Below are positions 7,049 through 11,705 of a stretch of DNA of 11,705 nucleotides, piece after piece. A program made the position numbers and the translations under genes. The notes below the pieces were generated by a model, which was given only the letters and a program-made list of their open reading frames with translations, ran no database searches and was not told the origin of the DNA. This DNA comes from Clostridia bacterium (GTDB lineage Bacteria > Bacillota > Clostridia > Oscillospirales > CAG-272), in NCBI GenBank assembly GCA_900754175.1, contig CAAEBS010000093.1, forward strand, positions 1-11,705, in the 5' to 3' direction. Position 1 is the stretch's first letter. Every line of letters starts with the position of its first letter.

Positions 7049-7348
7049 TCAGATCCACCACTCAGGCGTAAGCTCGCCGAGCGTTACCACACGACCGGTA
7101 TCGTAGTCCAACATGACCTCTATGCCTCTGTAATCTTTCGGCATAAGCTGTGTCATAAGCTCACGGCAGGCGCCGCACGGTGCCAATACCTTGCCGTCCA
7201 CGGCAACCACTCGTCTTATTGCGTCCTCTCCGTTTGTCAGCATTTTGCAAATGGCGTTCCGCTCAGCACAGATTCCAAGCTGGCACACTTCTGCTTTTGT
7301 AAAAGCAAGACTTGCAAATGCCCTGTTCTTCCGTGCCTGTAAACGATC
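7049..7348 (-). pseudogene. Cytidine deaminase remnant, N-terminus missing
   Basis: Only the C-terminal 75-80 residues of a zinc-dependent cytidine deaminase-like protein remain. The zinc/proton-shuttle motif CAERNA and the second zinc motif PCGACRE are both intact, and the C-terminus (VVTLGELTPEWW) matches the Clostridia type of this family. The usual 130-150-residue protein should have another 50-60 residues including the substrate-binding VGA and N-x-E/D segments before CAERNA. Here the frame upstream reads about 20 unrelated-looking residues back to the TAA of the Nudix gene at 7349, in the same frame. The only starts (GTG at 7288) have no ribosome binding site. I therefore read it as a truncated gene whose 5' part was replaced by the four-helix-bundle/Nudix segment, with the joint near 7287-7348. 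A short functional product is possible but unlikely. Confidence 0.65.
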
Positions 7349-7807
7349 TTATCTCAACATTCCTTGCTTTATCCGTTTATTCAATTCCCACAGAGCGGTT
7401 CTGTTACTGTCATATTTCAGCATTTCTCGTGCGGTCTCATAATCCACCCACTTATATTCGGTATGTTCATGGGATAACAACAAAGATGTACTTTCGAGCT
7501 TTACACCAAATGCATATTCGGGAAGCACAAAACAATCCTTACCCCATATTGTTTCCGCATTTTTAAAGCAGTCAGCCGGTATGCTACAGCACGAATCGAG
7601 ACGAAAAAAGTCAGAGTTCATGGGGATACCGGCTTCTTCATAAGCTTCCCGTTTGGCAGACGTAGTTACAGAAGAATCCTCATTTTCTCCACCCCCTGCT
7701 ATGAACTGCCAGATTCCCATGTCACTTCTTCTGAATATGCAATATTGAATCTTGCTTTCACACATATAAAACGGAATGACCAGGACCTGATATTTAGTGC
7801 GTGACAC
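7349..7807 (-). CDS. Nudix hydrolase (dATP pyrophosphohydrolase-like)
   Basis: A 152-residue Nudix-fold enzyme expected to cleave nucleoside diphosphate-linked substrates, using Mg2+. The Nudix box lies at about 38-61: GGG, then the core REAYEEAG (53-60), which supplies Arg53, Glu54, Glu57 and Glu58 for catalysis and metal binding. Compared with close relatives (GGGE-x-x-E-x...), the loop between the glycines and REAYEE seems to carry one extra residue, so the first conserved Glu is shifted to Glu43. WQFIAGGGE and the C-terminal HEHTEYKWV and ALWELNKRIK are typical of the dATP-pyrophosphatase-like group of Clostridia. The start is GTG at 7807 with AAAGG six bases before; an in-frame stop at 7823-7825 excludes a longer start. 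It follows the four-helix-bundle gene by 50 bases without a visible terminator, so it is probably co-transcribed. Substrate is not predictable. Confidence 0.85.
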   Translation of the reverse strand: MSRTKYQVLVIPFYMCESKIQYCIFRRSDMGIWQFIAGGGENEDSSVTTSAKREAYEEAGIPMNSDFFRLDSCCSIPADCFKNAETIWGKDCFVLPEYAFGVKLESTSLLLSHEHTEYKWVDYETAREMLKYDSNRTALWELNKRIKQGMLR

Positions 7808-7857
7808 ATTATGCCTTTCTTTTCACCTTCAAAGCTGTAGAATCAGTCTTTCGGTTT

Positions 7858-8241
7858 CTAAAATGATGATTGCTTATTTTCCTTCTTCGTGCTGAGGTTG
7901 TTCTTTGCAGTCGTAATAGACTTGACAAGCAAAAATCTTATTGTCGAACACTTGCGGTCAAACTGTTTATATCTCCGCTCGTCAATATATTCGCTTTTCC
8001 ACAGCATCTCAAGCCATTTGCTCGTCTCATTGGTTTCTTTGAGCGATATTTCAAGCTTTGCGATAAAATCGGCTCGACCGTGAGCATATTTGCTTTCGGC
8101 AATGTTGGCACAAATGCTCGTTGCACTCCTGCCGATCTGACCTGAGATTACATTTTCATGCTTTGCACGTAATTCTTTAACCAACTGCAAAATTTCAACG
8201 GATAACTCCATAGAAAGATCACCAAGCTTGTCTTCTCTCAC
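7858..8241 (-). CDS. Four helix bundle protein (23S rRNA intervening-sequence protein family)
   Basis: A 127-residue, all-helical, Lys/Glu-rich protein of the S23/IVP four-helix-bundle family (TIGR02436-type). The diagnostic central stretch GQIGRSATSICANIAES (34-50), then RADFIAKLEISLKETNETSKWLEML (56-80), matches the family. Members were first found encoded in intervening sequences of 23S rRNA; the related Avd protein of diversity-generating retroelements is a pentameric, nucleic-acid-binding accessory to reverse transcriptase. Neither an rRNA nor a reverse transcriptase is present here. The role of free-standing members is unknown. The start is GTG at 8241 with AAAGG/GGGG upstream; a stop at 8272-8274 bars extension. 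It has its own promoter (8266-8294), and the hairpin string at 8333-8508 lies directly upstream of that promoter. The C-terminal tail (STKKENKQSSF) is polar and probably disordered. Confidence 0.85.
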   Translation of the reverse strand: MREDKLGDLSMELSVEILQLVKELRAKHENVISGQIGRSATSICANIAESKYAHGRADFIAKLEISLKETNETSKWLEMLWKSEYIDERRYKQFDRKCSTIRFLLVKSITTAKNNLSTKKENKQSSF

Positions 8242-8265
8242 AACATCCCCGCCTTTCTTAAAATA

Positions 8266-8294
8266 ACTATATCATACATTGAAGCAAAAGTCAA
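8266..8294 (-). promoter_or_regulatory. Sigma-A promoter of the four-helix-bundle gene
   Basis: On the minus strand TTGACT (8289-8294), a 17-base spacer, and TATAGT (8266-8271) preceded by TGA (extended -10). Transcription would begin only about 15-18 bases before the GTG start at 8241, giving a very short leader. The hairpin string lies upstream of this promoter and so would not be in this transcript. Confidence 0.8.
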
Positions 8295-8332
8295 CCCCAT
8301 TTCAACACGCAAAGCTAACGCATCCGTTCCGT

Positions 8333-8508
8333 TTGCGCAGTGCGCAACTTCATTTGGCGAAGCCAACATCATTGGGCGTAAGCCCACTTCATTTGAGGCA
8401 AAGCCTCAACATCGTTCATTTGTGTCCGCCTTGCGGCGAAATGATGTCAGCCTTCGGCTGAATGATGTTGCGTGTACCACGCAAATGATGTTGTGCCTTA
8501 CGGCACAA
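8333..8508. repeat. String of eight short hairpins in two facing sets of four
   Basis: Eight stem-loops follow one another with 6-11-base spacers. Stems (plus strand): 8333-8338/8342-8347; 8354-8358/8362-8366; 8373-8377/8382-8386; 8393-8399/8403-8409; 8427-8430/8435-8438; 8447-8452/8456-8461; 8468-8474/8478-8484; 8491-8497/8502-8508. Stem sequences all differ, yet both arms stay complementary, and most begin TTG and end CAA. The first four are followed by CTTCATT or CATCATT and have loops AGT, GAA, GTAA, AAA. The last four are separated by AATGATG (the complement of CATCATT) and their loops read GCAA, GAA, GTA, GTAA on the minus strand. So a unit of stem - GNA(A) loop - stem - CATCATT occurs four times on each strand, facing inward at about 8415-8426. 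It codes for nothing convincing. It is not a CRISPR array, since the repeats are structural, not identical. Confidence 0.8.
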
Positions 8509-8511
8509 ATG

Positions 8512-8543
8512 AAAAATCCGAAAGTCAAGACTTTCGGATTTTT
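8512..8543 (-). terminator. Terminator of tRNA-Gln
   Basis: A perfect 15-bp stem (8512-8526 with 8529-8543) with a 2-base centre, A5 at one foot and T5 at the other. It starts at the last base of the tRNA CCA end on the minus strand. The same hairpin would also end transcripts arriving on the plus strand. Confidence 0.9.
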
Positions 8544-8619
8544 GGCTGGGATAGCTGGACTCGAACCAGCGAAATGCAGGAGTCAAAGTCCTGTGCCTTA
8601 CCGACTTGGCGATATCCCA
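8543..8619 (-). tRNA. tRNA-Gln (anticodon TTG), CCA encoded
   Basis: On the minus strand the 77-base cloverleaf starts TGGGATA (8619-8613), which pairs with TATCCCA (8553-8547) as a 7-bp acceptor stem, followed by discriminator G and an encoded CCA. The anticodon stem CAGGA/TCCTG closes the loop CTTTGAC, giving anticodon TTG (reads CAA, Gln). The T arm contains GGTTCGAGTCC. The U-A first pair of the acceptor is typical of tRNA-Gln. It stands alone, with its own promoter and a terminator immediately after the CCA. tRNA genes are frequent integration points, but I see no integrase or att duplication here. Confidence 0.95.
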
Positions 8620-8636
8620 ATATTCAGAACAGTGGT

Positions 8637-8665
8637 ATTATAGCATATTTTCGTGGCTCTGTCAA
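8637..8665 (-). promoter_or_regulatory. Consensus sigma-A promoter of tRNA-Gln
   Basis: On the minus strand a perfect TTGACA (8660-8665), 17-base spacer and perfect TATAAT (8637-8642). The -10 box ends 17 bases before the mature tRNA 5' end, as usual for stable RNA genes. Confidence 0.9.
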
Positions 8666-8671
8666 TAGCGT

Positions 8672-8715
8672 TTCCCGATTTTTGCCCGCCGTGCCAATAA
8701 AAATCGGGAATTTTT
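8672..8715. terminator. Perfect 12-bp inverted repeat, terminator-like
   Basis: TTCCCGATTTTT (8672-8683) pairs perfectly with AAAAATCGGGAA (8699-8710) across a 15-base loop, and TTTTT follows on the plus strand. By form it is a Rho-independent terminator pointing toward the SIMPL gene, but no plus-strand gene lies upstream of it. It sits just behind the tRNA promoter. It could insulate the SIMPL gene from antisense transcription, act in its leader, or be a regulator site. Confidence 0.55.
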
Positions 8716-8839
8716 CCCTTTTCCGGCTTTTCCTCCGTGCGGCAAAAATAGAAAAATATACGTCTGATATCCTCCGTTTTTCCGGAAATGCTAAAACATG
8801 AAAATATTTTTCAAACAGATTTCATTTTCAGGAGGATTT

Positions 8840-9475
8840 ATGAAACCCATTCGTTTTTTGTCATGGCTTCTTGCCCTCTGCACGGCAGGCTGTATCTTCT
8901 TTTCTGCGGCGGTAAACGCTGAGGAAAACGTACAGGATTTTGCGCAGATCTCCGGCAAGGGCGTTTGCTACGTTCCCGCCGACACGGCTACGATCAACAT
9001 CTGCATCGAGAACCGGGGCGGACGGGAAGAAAAGGTGCTCCGGGAAAATAAGGCGATCCTGGAAAAGATCCGCCTTGCGTCCCTTATGGAGGACGCCCCC
9101 TTTTCCCTGTCGGAAGAATCCTGCGGCAGCTTCTGCGACGGCAACGACTTCTGCGTCAGCCGCTATCTGACGATAACACCCGCACGAATCGACACAATCT
9201 CCACCGTATGCGAGCGTATAGAAGCCTGCGGCGTCCTTTCGGTCAACTGCGTTTTCTACTCGGTCCGGGACACCTCTCCCTATGCCGCACGCCTGCTTGA
9301 CCTTGCCATTGAGGACGCAAAAAGCAAGCTCCCTGCCCTGAACGGCAATTTTGAAATCCTGTCGGTGCAGGAGTTCGGCGTGTACTCTTTCTGGGACAAC
9401 ACACAGCCCGCCTCCGACATCCCCCAGGTCACGCTGAACTGCGACGTGTCGGTTACCTTCCGTCCGGTCCGGTAA
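8840..9475 (+). CDS. Exported SIMPL (DUF541) domain protein, cysteine-rich
   Basis: A 211-residue secreted or membrane-anchored protein of the SIMPL/DUF541 family, whose biochemical function is not established. I chose the ATG at 8840: AGGAGG sits four to five bases upstream, and a typical signal peptide follows (KPIR, hydrophobic core, then AAVNA-EE, predicted cleavage after residue 27). An in-frame ATG at 8798 lacks a ribosome binding site. The mature part begins with the family hallmark ISGKGVCYVPADTATINICIENRG (37-60), matching the usual G-G-x-V-P-D-x-A pattern. The mature protein carries nine Cys (43, 55, 95, 99, 105, 124, 130, 137, 201), unusual for this family and suggestive of disulfides. 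LCTAGC in the signal peptide is a poor lipobox. It ends by overlapping the converging ytvI-like gene by 23 bases. I see no clear promoter. Confidence 0.78.
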   Translation: MKPIRFLSWLLALCTAGCIFFSAAVNAEENVQDFAQISGKGVCYVPADTATINICIENRGGREEKVLRENKAILEKIRLASLMEDAPFSLSEESCGSFCDGNDFCVSRYLTITPARIDTISTVCERIEACGVLSVNCVFYSVRDTSPYAARLLDLAIEDAKSKLPALNGNFEILSVQEFGVYSFWDNTQPASDIPQVTLNCDVSVTFRPVR

Positions 9476-9484
9476 ATATTTTTT
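9453..9484 (+). terminator. Possible weak terminator formed by the two converging stop codons
   Basis: TTACC (9453-9457) pairs with GGTAA (9471-9475), with an inner CC/GG pair, followed on the plus strand by ATATTTTTTC. The 5' arm contains the minus-strand stop and the 3' arm the plus-strand stop. The stem is short, so efficiency would be modest, but the T6 tract is good. Confidence 0.4.
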
Positions 9485-10550
9485 CTTCCCGCATCCTCCG
9501 GGTCTCCCGGAACAGCAGGGCGGCGAGCGGCGCCAGCAACACGCCGGCAAATCCGAACAGCCGCACCCCGACAAAAAGGAAAAACAGGGTGGCAAGCGGG
9601 TGGATGCCCAGCGTGCCGCCGATCAGGTGCGGCTCGGCGATCTGCCGGACCACGGTGACAACGCCGTAAAGAATCAACAGTCCCAGCCCCGTCCGGTACT
9701 GTCCGCTAAGAAGCAGAATGACTGCCCACGGAATCAGGACGGTTCCGGTGCCGAGAACCGGCAGAATATCCACGGTGGCGATCACGAAAGCCACCAGAAA
9801 AGCATAGGGACGGCGGAGAATCAGAAGCCCGCACAGCACCTCGACAAAGGTCAGCAGAAACAAAAGCAGATACGCCTTGGCATAACAGCGCAAAACGCCG
9901 CCAAGGCGTTTTTGCACGGCTTGCAGTCTTTTCCCGGCGGCGGGCGGAAAAAAGGAGAGCAGGCGCCTGCCGATCTCGCCGTAGTCCATACTCAGATAAA
10001 AACAGGACATCACCGTAACCACACAGCCGATCACCGCCCCCGGTGCGGCAGTAATCAGCCTGCCGAGAATTGCCGAAAGCCGTGCGCCAAGCCCGCTGAC
10101 CGACTCGTTGACAAAGCTCACGATCATGCTGTCAAGCGGCGTAAGCGTCATTGCCGCCCCGCTGTTCTTTCTGTGAAGCAACGCAAAAAAGCGTTCCACC
10201 GGCGACAGCAGGCGTTCCACCGCCGCCGTCACCGCCTCACGGTTCTCCCGGAGGCGCACCATCAGCGCCTGCACCTCCTCGGCAAGCCGGCTGACGGCAA
10301 GAAAGGTCAGAAATCCAAGCGCCGCCAGCATCAGAAGCACCAGAACCGCCGCCCAGAATCTCTGCGGCAGTCCGGTTTTCCCGGCAAGCCGGCAGGAAAC
10401 GGGATAGACCACGGCGGCAACCGCCCATGCGATCAGAAAGGGAAGCAGGACCCCCAGGGCATACTTCATGACCAGAAAAAGTGCCAGAACCGCAAGCGCC
10501 GCACAGATCCCCCACCCTGCCCGTTCCTGCCATATGCCGTCTTTTTTCAT
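9453..10550 (-). CDS. ytvI: AI-2E family membrane protein, YtvI-like (sporulation integral membrane protein)
   Basis: A 365-residue polytopic membrane protein of the AI-2E/PerM transporter family with about eight hydrophobic helices and the usual amphipathic stretch between helices 3 and 4 (VRLRENREAVTAAVERLL). The late segment VDILPVLGTGTVLIPWA, LLILYGVVTVVRQIAEPHLIG and HPLATLFFLFVGVRLFG are characteristic of the YtvI branch, which in Bacillus is linked to sporulation; the transported molecule is unknown. I chose ATG at 10550 with GGGAGG/GGGAG 8-11 bases upstream; a GTG at 10589 in frame adds 13 charged residues and has no ribosome binding site. The 3' end overlaps the converging SIMPL gene, and the C-terminal tail KIFTGPDGR is encoded opposite the SIMPL 3' end. 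The gene is notably GC-rich compared with its neighbours. The ytvI name is a family-level assignment. Confidence 0.82.
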   Translation of the reverse strand: MKKDGIWQERAGWGICAALAVLALFLVMKYALGVLLPFLIAWAVAAVVYPVSCRLAGKTGLPQRFWAAVLVLLMLAALGFLTFLAVSRLAEEVQALMVRLRENREAVTAAVERLLSPVERFFALLHRKNSGAAMTLTPLDSMIVSFVNESVSGLGARLSAILGRLITAAPGAVIGCVVTVMSCFYLSMDYGEIGRRLLSFFPPAAGKRLQAVQKRLGGVLRCYAKAYLLLFLLTFVEVLCGLLILRRPYAFLVAFVIATVDILPVLGTGTVLIPWAVILLLSGQYRTGLGLLILYGVVTVVRQIAEPHLIGGTLGIHPLATLFFLFVGVRLFGFAGVLLAPLAALLFRETRRMREEKIFTGPDGR

Positions 10551-10639
10551 AAAACGTGCTCCCTCCCGCTTTTTTGATTCCGCTTTCACTCTATCATATG
10601 ATTTTTTTCACGGCAATTGCCTTTTTCCGCATATAAAAC

Positions 10640-10668
10640 TTGACAAATTTTCATTTCTCTGCTACAAT
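10640..10668 (+). promoter_or_regulatory. Sigma-A promoter of the peptidyl-prolyl isomerase gene
   Basis: TTGACA (10640-10645), a 17-base spacer and TACAAT (10663-10668). The -10 box ends 44 bases upstream of the ATG at 10713, leaving a short leader without visible structure. Confidence 0.85.
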
Positions 10669-10712
10669 GTAGAGGAGCGAAAACAAATCTTGTAAAAAGA
10701 AAAGGAGCTTCC

Positions 10713-11345
10713 ATGAAAAAGCTGATTGTATTTACCCTTGCTCTGGTCGTCGTTGCCAACCTGCTTGCGTCCTGCAAAAAGAAACCCGTCCAGTTTGACG
10801 ACATTGATTTCAGTGCGGTTTCCGCCGACAGTTTCCAGGTGACCGATGAAGAAACCGATTACGTTCTGCTGGACGTTGCCGACTACGGTCAGATCCTGAT
10901 CCGCCTGTACCCCGACGTTGCCCCCGAAACGGTGAAAAACTTCAAAAAGCTGGTCAGTGAGAAATTTTATGACGGACTGACCTTCCACCGGGTCATCAAG
11001 AATTTCATGATCCAGGGCGGCGACCCGAACGGCGACGGAACCGGCGGTTCTCCCGACACCATCAAAGGCGAATTCTCCAAAAACGGCGTGGAAAACAACC
11101 TCAAGCACCTCCGTGGCGTCGTATCCATGGCACGGCGCTCCAACGATATGAACTCCGCCTCCTCGCAGTTCTTTATCTGTCATCAGGCGTACACCGCCGG
11201 CAACGGAGAATATGCCGCTTTCGGTTACGTAGTGTACGGAATGGATACGGTGGATAAAATTGCCTCCGTCCGGACGAACTCCAGCGACAAACCGACCACT
11301 GACGTGGTTATCACCTCCGCACTCTTTGCAGAGGTAAGCAAATAA
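10713..11345 (+). CDS. Cyclophilin-type peptidyl-prolyl cis-trans isomerase, lipoprotein
   Basis: A 210-residue extracytoplasmic foldase predicted to catalyse cis-trans isomerisation of X-Pro bonds in exported proteins. The N-terminus is a lipoprotein signal peptide with lipobox LASC, Cys21 being the lipidated residue, followed by a charged linker (KKKP). The cyclophilin domain covers about 50-205: YPDVAPETVKNF, FHRVIKNFMIQGGDP (91-105, containing the catalytic Arg93 with Phe98, Met99 and Gln101), SMARRSNDMNSASSQFFI (138-155), and FGYVVYGMDTVDKI. The Trp that contacts cyclosporin in human CypA is absent (Thr161/Ala162-Gly region), and the position of CypA His126 is Tyr167, as in many bacterial members. 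The ATG at 10713 has AAAGGAG five bases upstream. It stands alone between its own promoter and terminator and is divergent from the ytvI-like gene. Confidence 0.93.
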   Translation: MKKLIVFTLALVVVANLLASCKKKPVQFDDIDFSAVSADSFQVTDEETDYVLLDVADYGQILIRLYPDVAPETVKNFKKLVSEKFYDGLTFHRVIKNFMIQGGDPNGDGTGGSPDTIKGEFSKNGVENNLKHLRGVVSMARRSNDMNSASSQFFICHQAYTAGNGEYAAFGYVVYGMDTVDKIASVRTNSSDKPTTDVVITSALFAEVSK

Positions 11346-11353
11346 ATAAAAGT

Positions 11354-11407
11354 CCGGGCAGGTGCAAAGGTTTTAAGCCTTTTGCACTTGCCCGGTTGAT
11401 TATTTTT
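11354..11407 (+). terminator. Rho-independent terminator of the peptidyl-prolyl isomerase gene
   Basis: A 17-bp stem with one G-T wobble and one bulged T (11354-11370 with 11378-11395), a 7-base loop, and a downstream TTGATTATTTTT tract. It starts nine bases after the stop codon. Confidence 0.9.
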
Positions 11408-11595
11408 GGCGTTTGGGGGGCACAGGGGTTGGTGCGCTCGACGTGCGACACGGAGGGACGGAGGTGAGGTGCCGGGATTGGTGCGCTCGGCGATTGGAGA
11501 TCCCGACCTGCGGTCGCCCTCCGGGTTCGACTCCGAGCTTTGCCCTCCGCTCAGGATGACACAGAAACGGAAATGTTCGCCCAAAGTTTAGGTTT

Positions 11596-11622
11596 ACGCT
11601 GGGATTCCGGCGTTATTTTTTT
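11596..11622 (+). terminator. Terminator-like hairpin in the end region
   Basis: ACGCTGG (11596-11602) pairs with CCGGCGT (11607-11613), with one T-G wobble and a GATT loop, followed by TATTTTTTTA. No gene ends directly before it, so it is a back-up terminator for the isomerase or part of a repeat element. Confidence 0.55.
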
Positions 11623-11633
11623 AGCTTCAAGCG

Positions 11634-11670
11634 CCTTCTCCTGTGGGAGAAGGGGGACCACGGCAGTGGT
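11634..11670. repeat. Double-hairpin dispersed repeat (CCTTCTCC type)
   Basis: CCTTCTCC (11634-11641) pairs with GGAGAAGG (11646-11653) over a TGTG loop, then ACCAC (11657-11661) pairs with GTGGT (11666-11670) over GGCA, followed by GGATGAGG. From general knowledge, elements of this form recur between genes in many gut Firmicutes. Only one copy is in this window. Confidence 0.65.
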
Positions 11671-11705
11671 GGATGAGGAGTCCTCGGGAAAAACTTACTT
11701 ATACC

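Larger units (their letters stand above)
11408..11705. other. Gene-free end region of GC-rich dispersed-repeat-like sequence
   Basis: About 300 bases without a supportable gene; the open frames here have no ribosome binding site and biased composition. The 12-mer TTGGTGCGCTCG occurs twice (11429-11440 and 11478-11489). A 5-bp hairpin CGACC/GGTCG lies at 11504-11516, and 11530-11555 (ending CTCAGGATGACAC) resembles an intergenic element seen widely in gut bacteria. Two further hairpins follow and are listed separately. The window ends inside this region. Confidence 0.6.

Noticed and set aside
8333..8508. CRISPR array
   Set aside because: The repeated parts are short joints and structures, not identical 24-40-base repeats with unique spacers; no cas genes are near.
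7858..8508. Diversity-generating retroelement or integron cassette array
   Set aside because: No reverse transcriptase, template/variable repeat pair or integron integrase is encoded in the window; the four-helix-bundle protein alone does not define either.
8798..8839. Upstream ATG for the SIMPL protein
   Set aside because: It lacks a ribosome binding site and would bury the signal peptide; ATG 8840 has AGGAGG at the right distance.
9600..10577. 325-residue plus-strand frame
   Set aside because: Antisense of the GC-rich YtvI-like gene; the product is extremely rich in His, Gln, Lys and Arg without any domain.
10551..10589. Longer YtvI-like start at GTG 10589
   Set aside because: No ribosome binding site, 13 charged residues not expected before the first helix; the GGGAGG site lies within this stretch and serves ATG 10550.
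10662..11183. 173-residue minus-strand frame opposite the isomerase
   Set aside because: Antisense to an unambiguous cyclophilin gene with promoter and terminator; no start signal.
11515..11540. tRNA remnant, because GGGTTCGACTCC looks like a T arm
   Set aside because: The flanking bases do not form the 5-bp T stem and no acceptor or anticodon arm is found around it.

Overview
The window reads as a fragment of a gut-type Bacillota (Firmicutes) genome of class Clostridia, most likely Oscillospirales/Ruminococcaceae-like. The support is indirect: strong GGAGG-type ribosome binding sites, several near-consensus sigma-A promoters with exact 17-bp spacers, TTG/GTG starts, a YtvI/AI-2E-type membrane protein, and family-level similarity of most products to proteins of uncultured gut Clostridia. 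No 16S rRNA is present, so the placement is an inference. The window starts inside a gene after a run of 12 G that looks like a contig-edge artefact.

Layout. (1) 3-872, plus strand: C-terminal part of a MATE exporter, ending at a strong hairpin terminator shared with the converging next unit. (2) 992-3144, minus strand: an operon-like set read GNAT/YoaP-type acetyltransferase, then EFR1-type flavodoxin/ferredoxin, then LOG-family nucleotide hydrolase, driven by an extended -10 promoter at 3181-3209. (3) 3385-6827, minus strand: a GH116 glycosidase followed by a LacI-family regulator whose ATG overlaps the glycosidase stop (ATGA). A consensus promoter with a palindrome over its -35 box lies upstream, suggesting a self-regulated sugar-hydrolase operon. 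(4) 7049-8241, minus strand: a four-helix-bundle (23S-IVP-like) protein, a Nudix hydrolase and an N-terminally truncated cytidine deaminase, with its own promoter and terminator.

(5) 8333-8508: a string of eight small hairpins with different stems but common spacers and common loop types, arranged as four units on the plus strand facing four units on the minus strand. It lies between the four-helix-bundle gene's promoter and the terminator of a tRNA-Gln(UUG) gene (8543-8619, minus). This is the most unusual structure here. (6) 8840-9475, plus: an exported, cysteine-rich SIMPL (DUF541) protein that converges on and overlaps the 3' end of a YtvI-type AI-2E family membrane protein (9453-10550, minus). 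(7) 10713-11345, plus: a cyclophilin-type peptidyl-prolyl isomerase lipoprotein with its own promoter and terminator. (8) 11408-11705: about 300 bases without a gene, made of GC-rich direct repeats and hairpins typical of dispersed intergenic repeats.

Functionally the window is a mosaic of short, independent transcription units: export, redox/acetyl transfer, intracellular beta-glycoside hydrolysis under LacI-type control, nucleotide house-cleaning, envelope proteins and protein folding outside the membrane. The tRNA-Gln / hairpin string / four-helix-bundle stretch with a broken deaminase looks like a recombinationally active spot.
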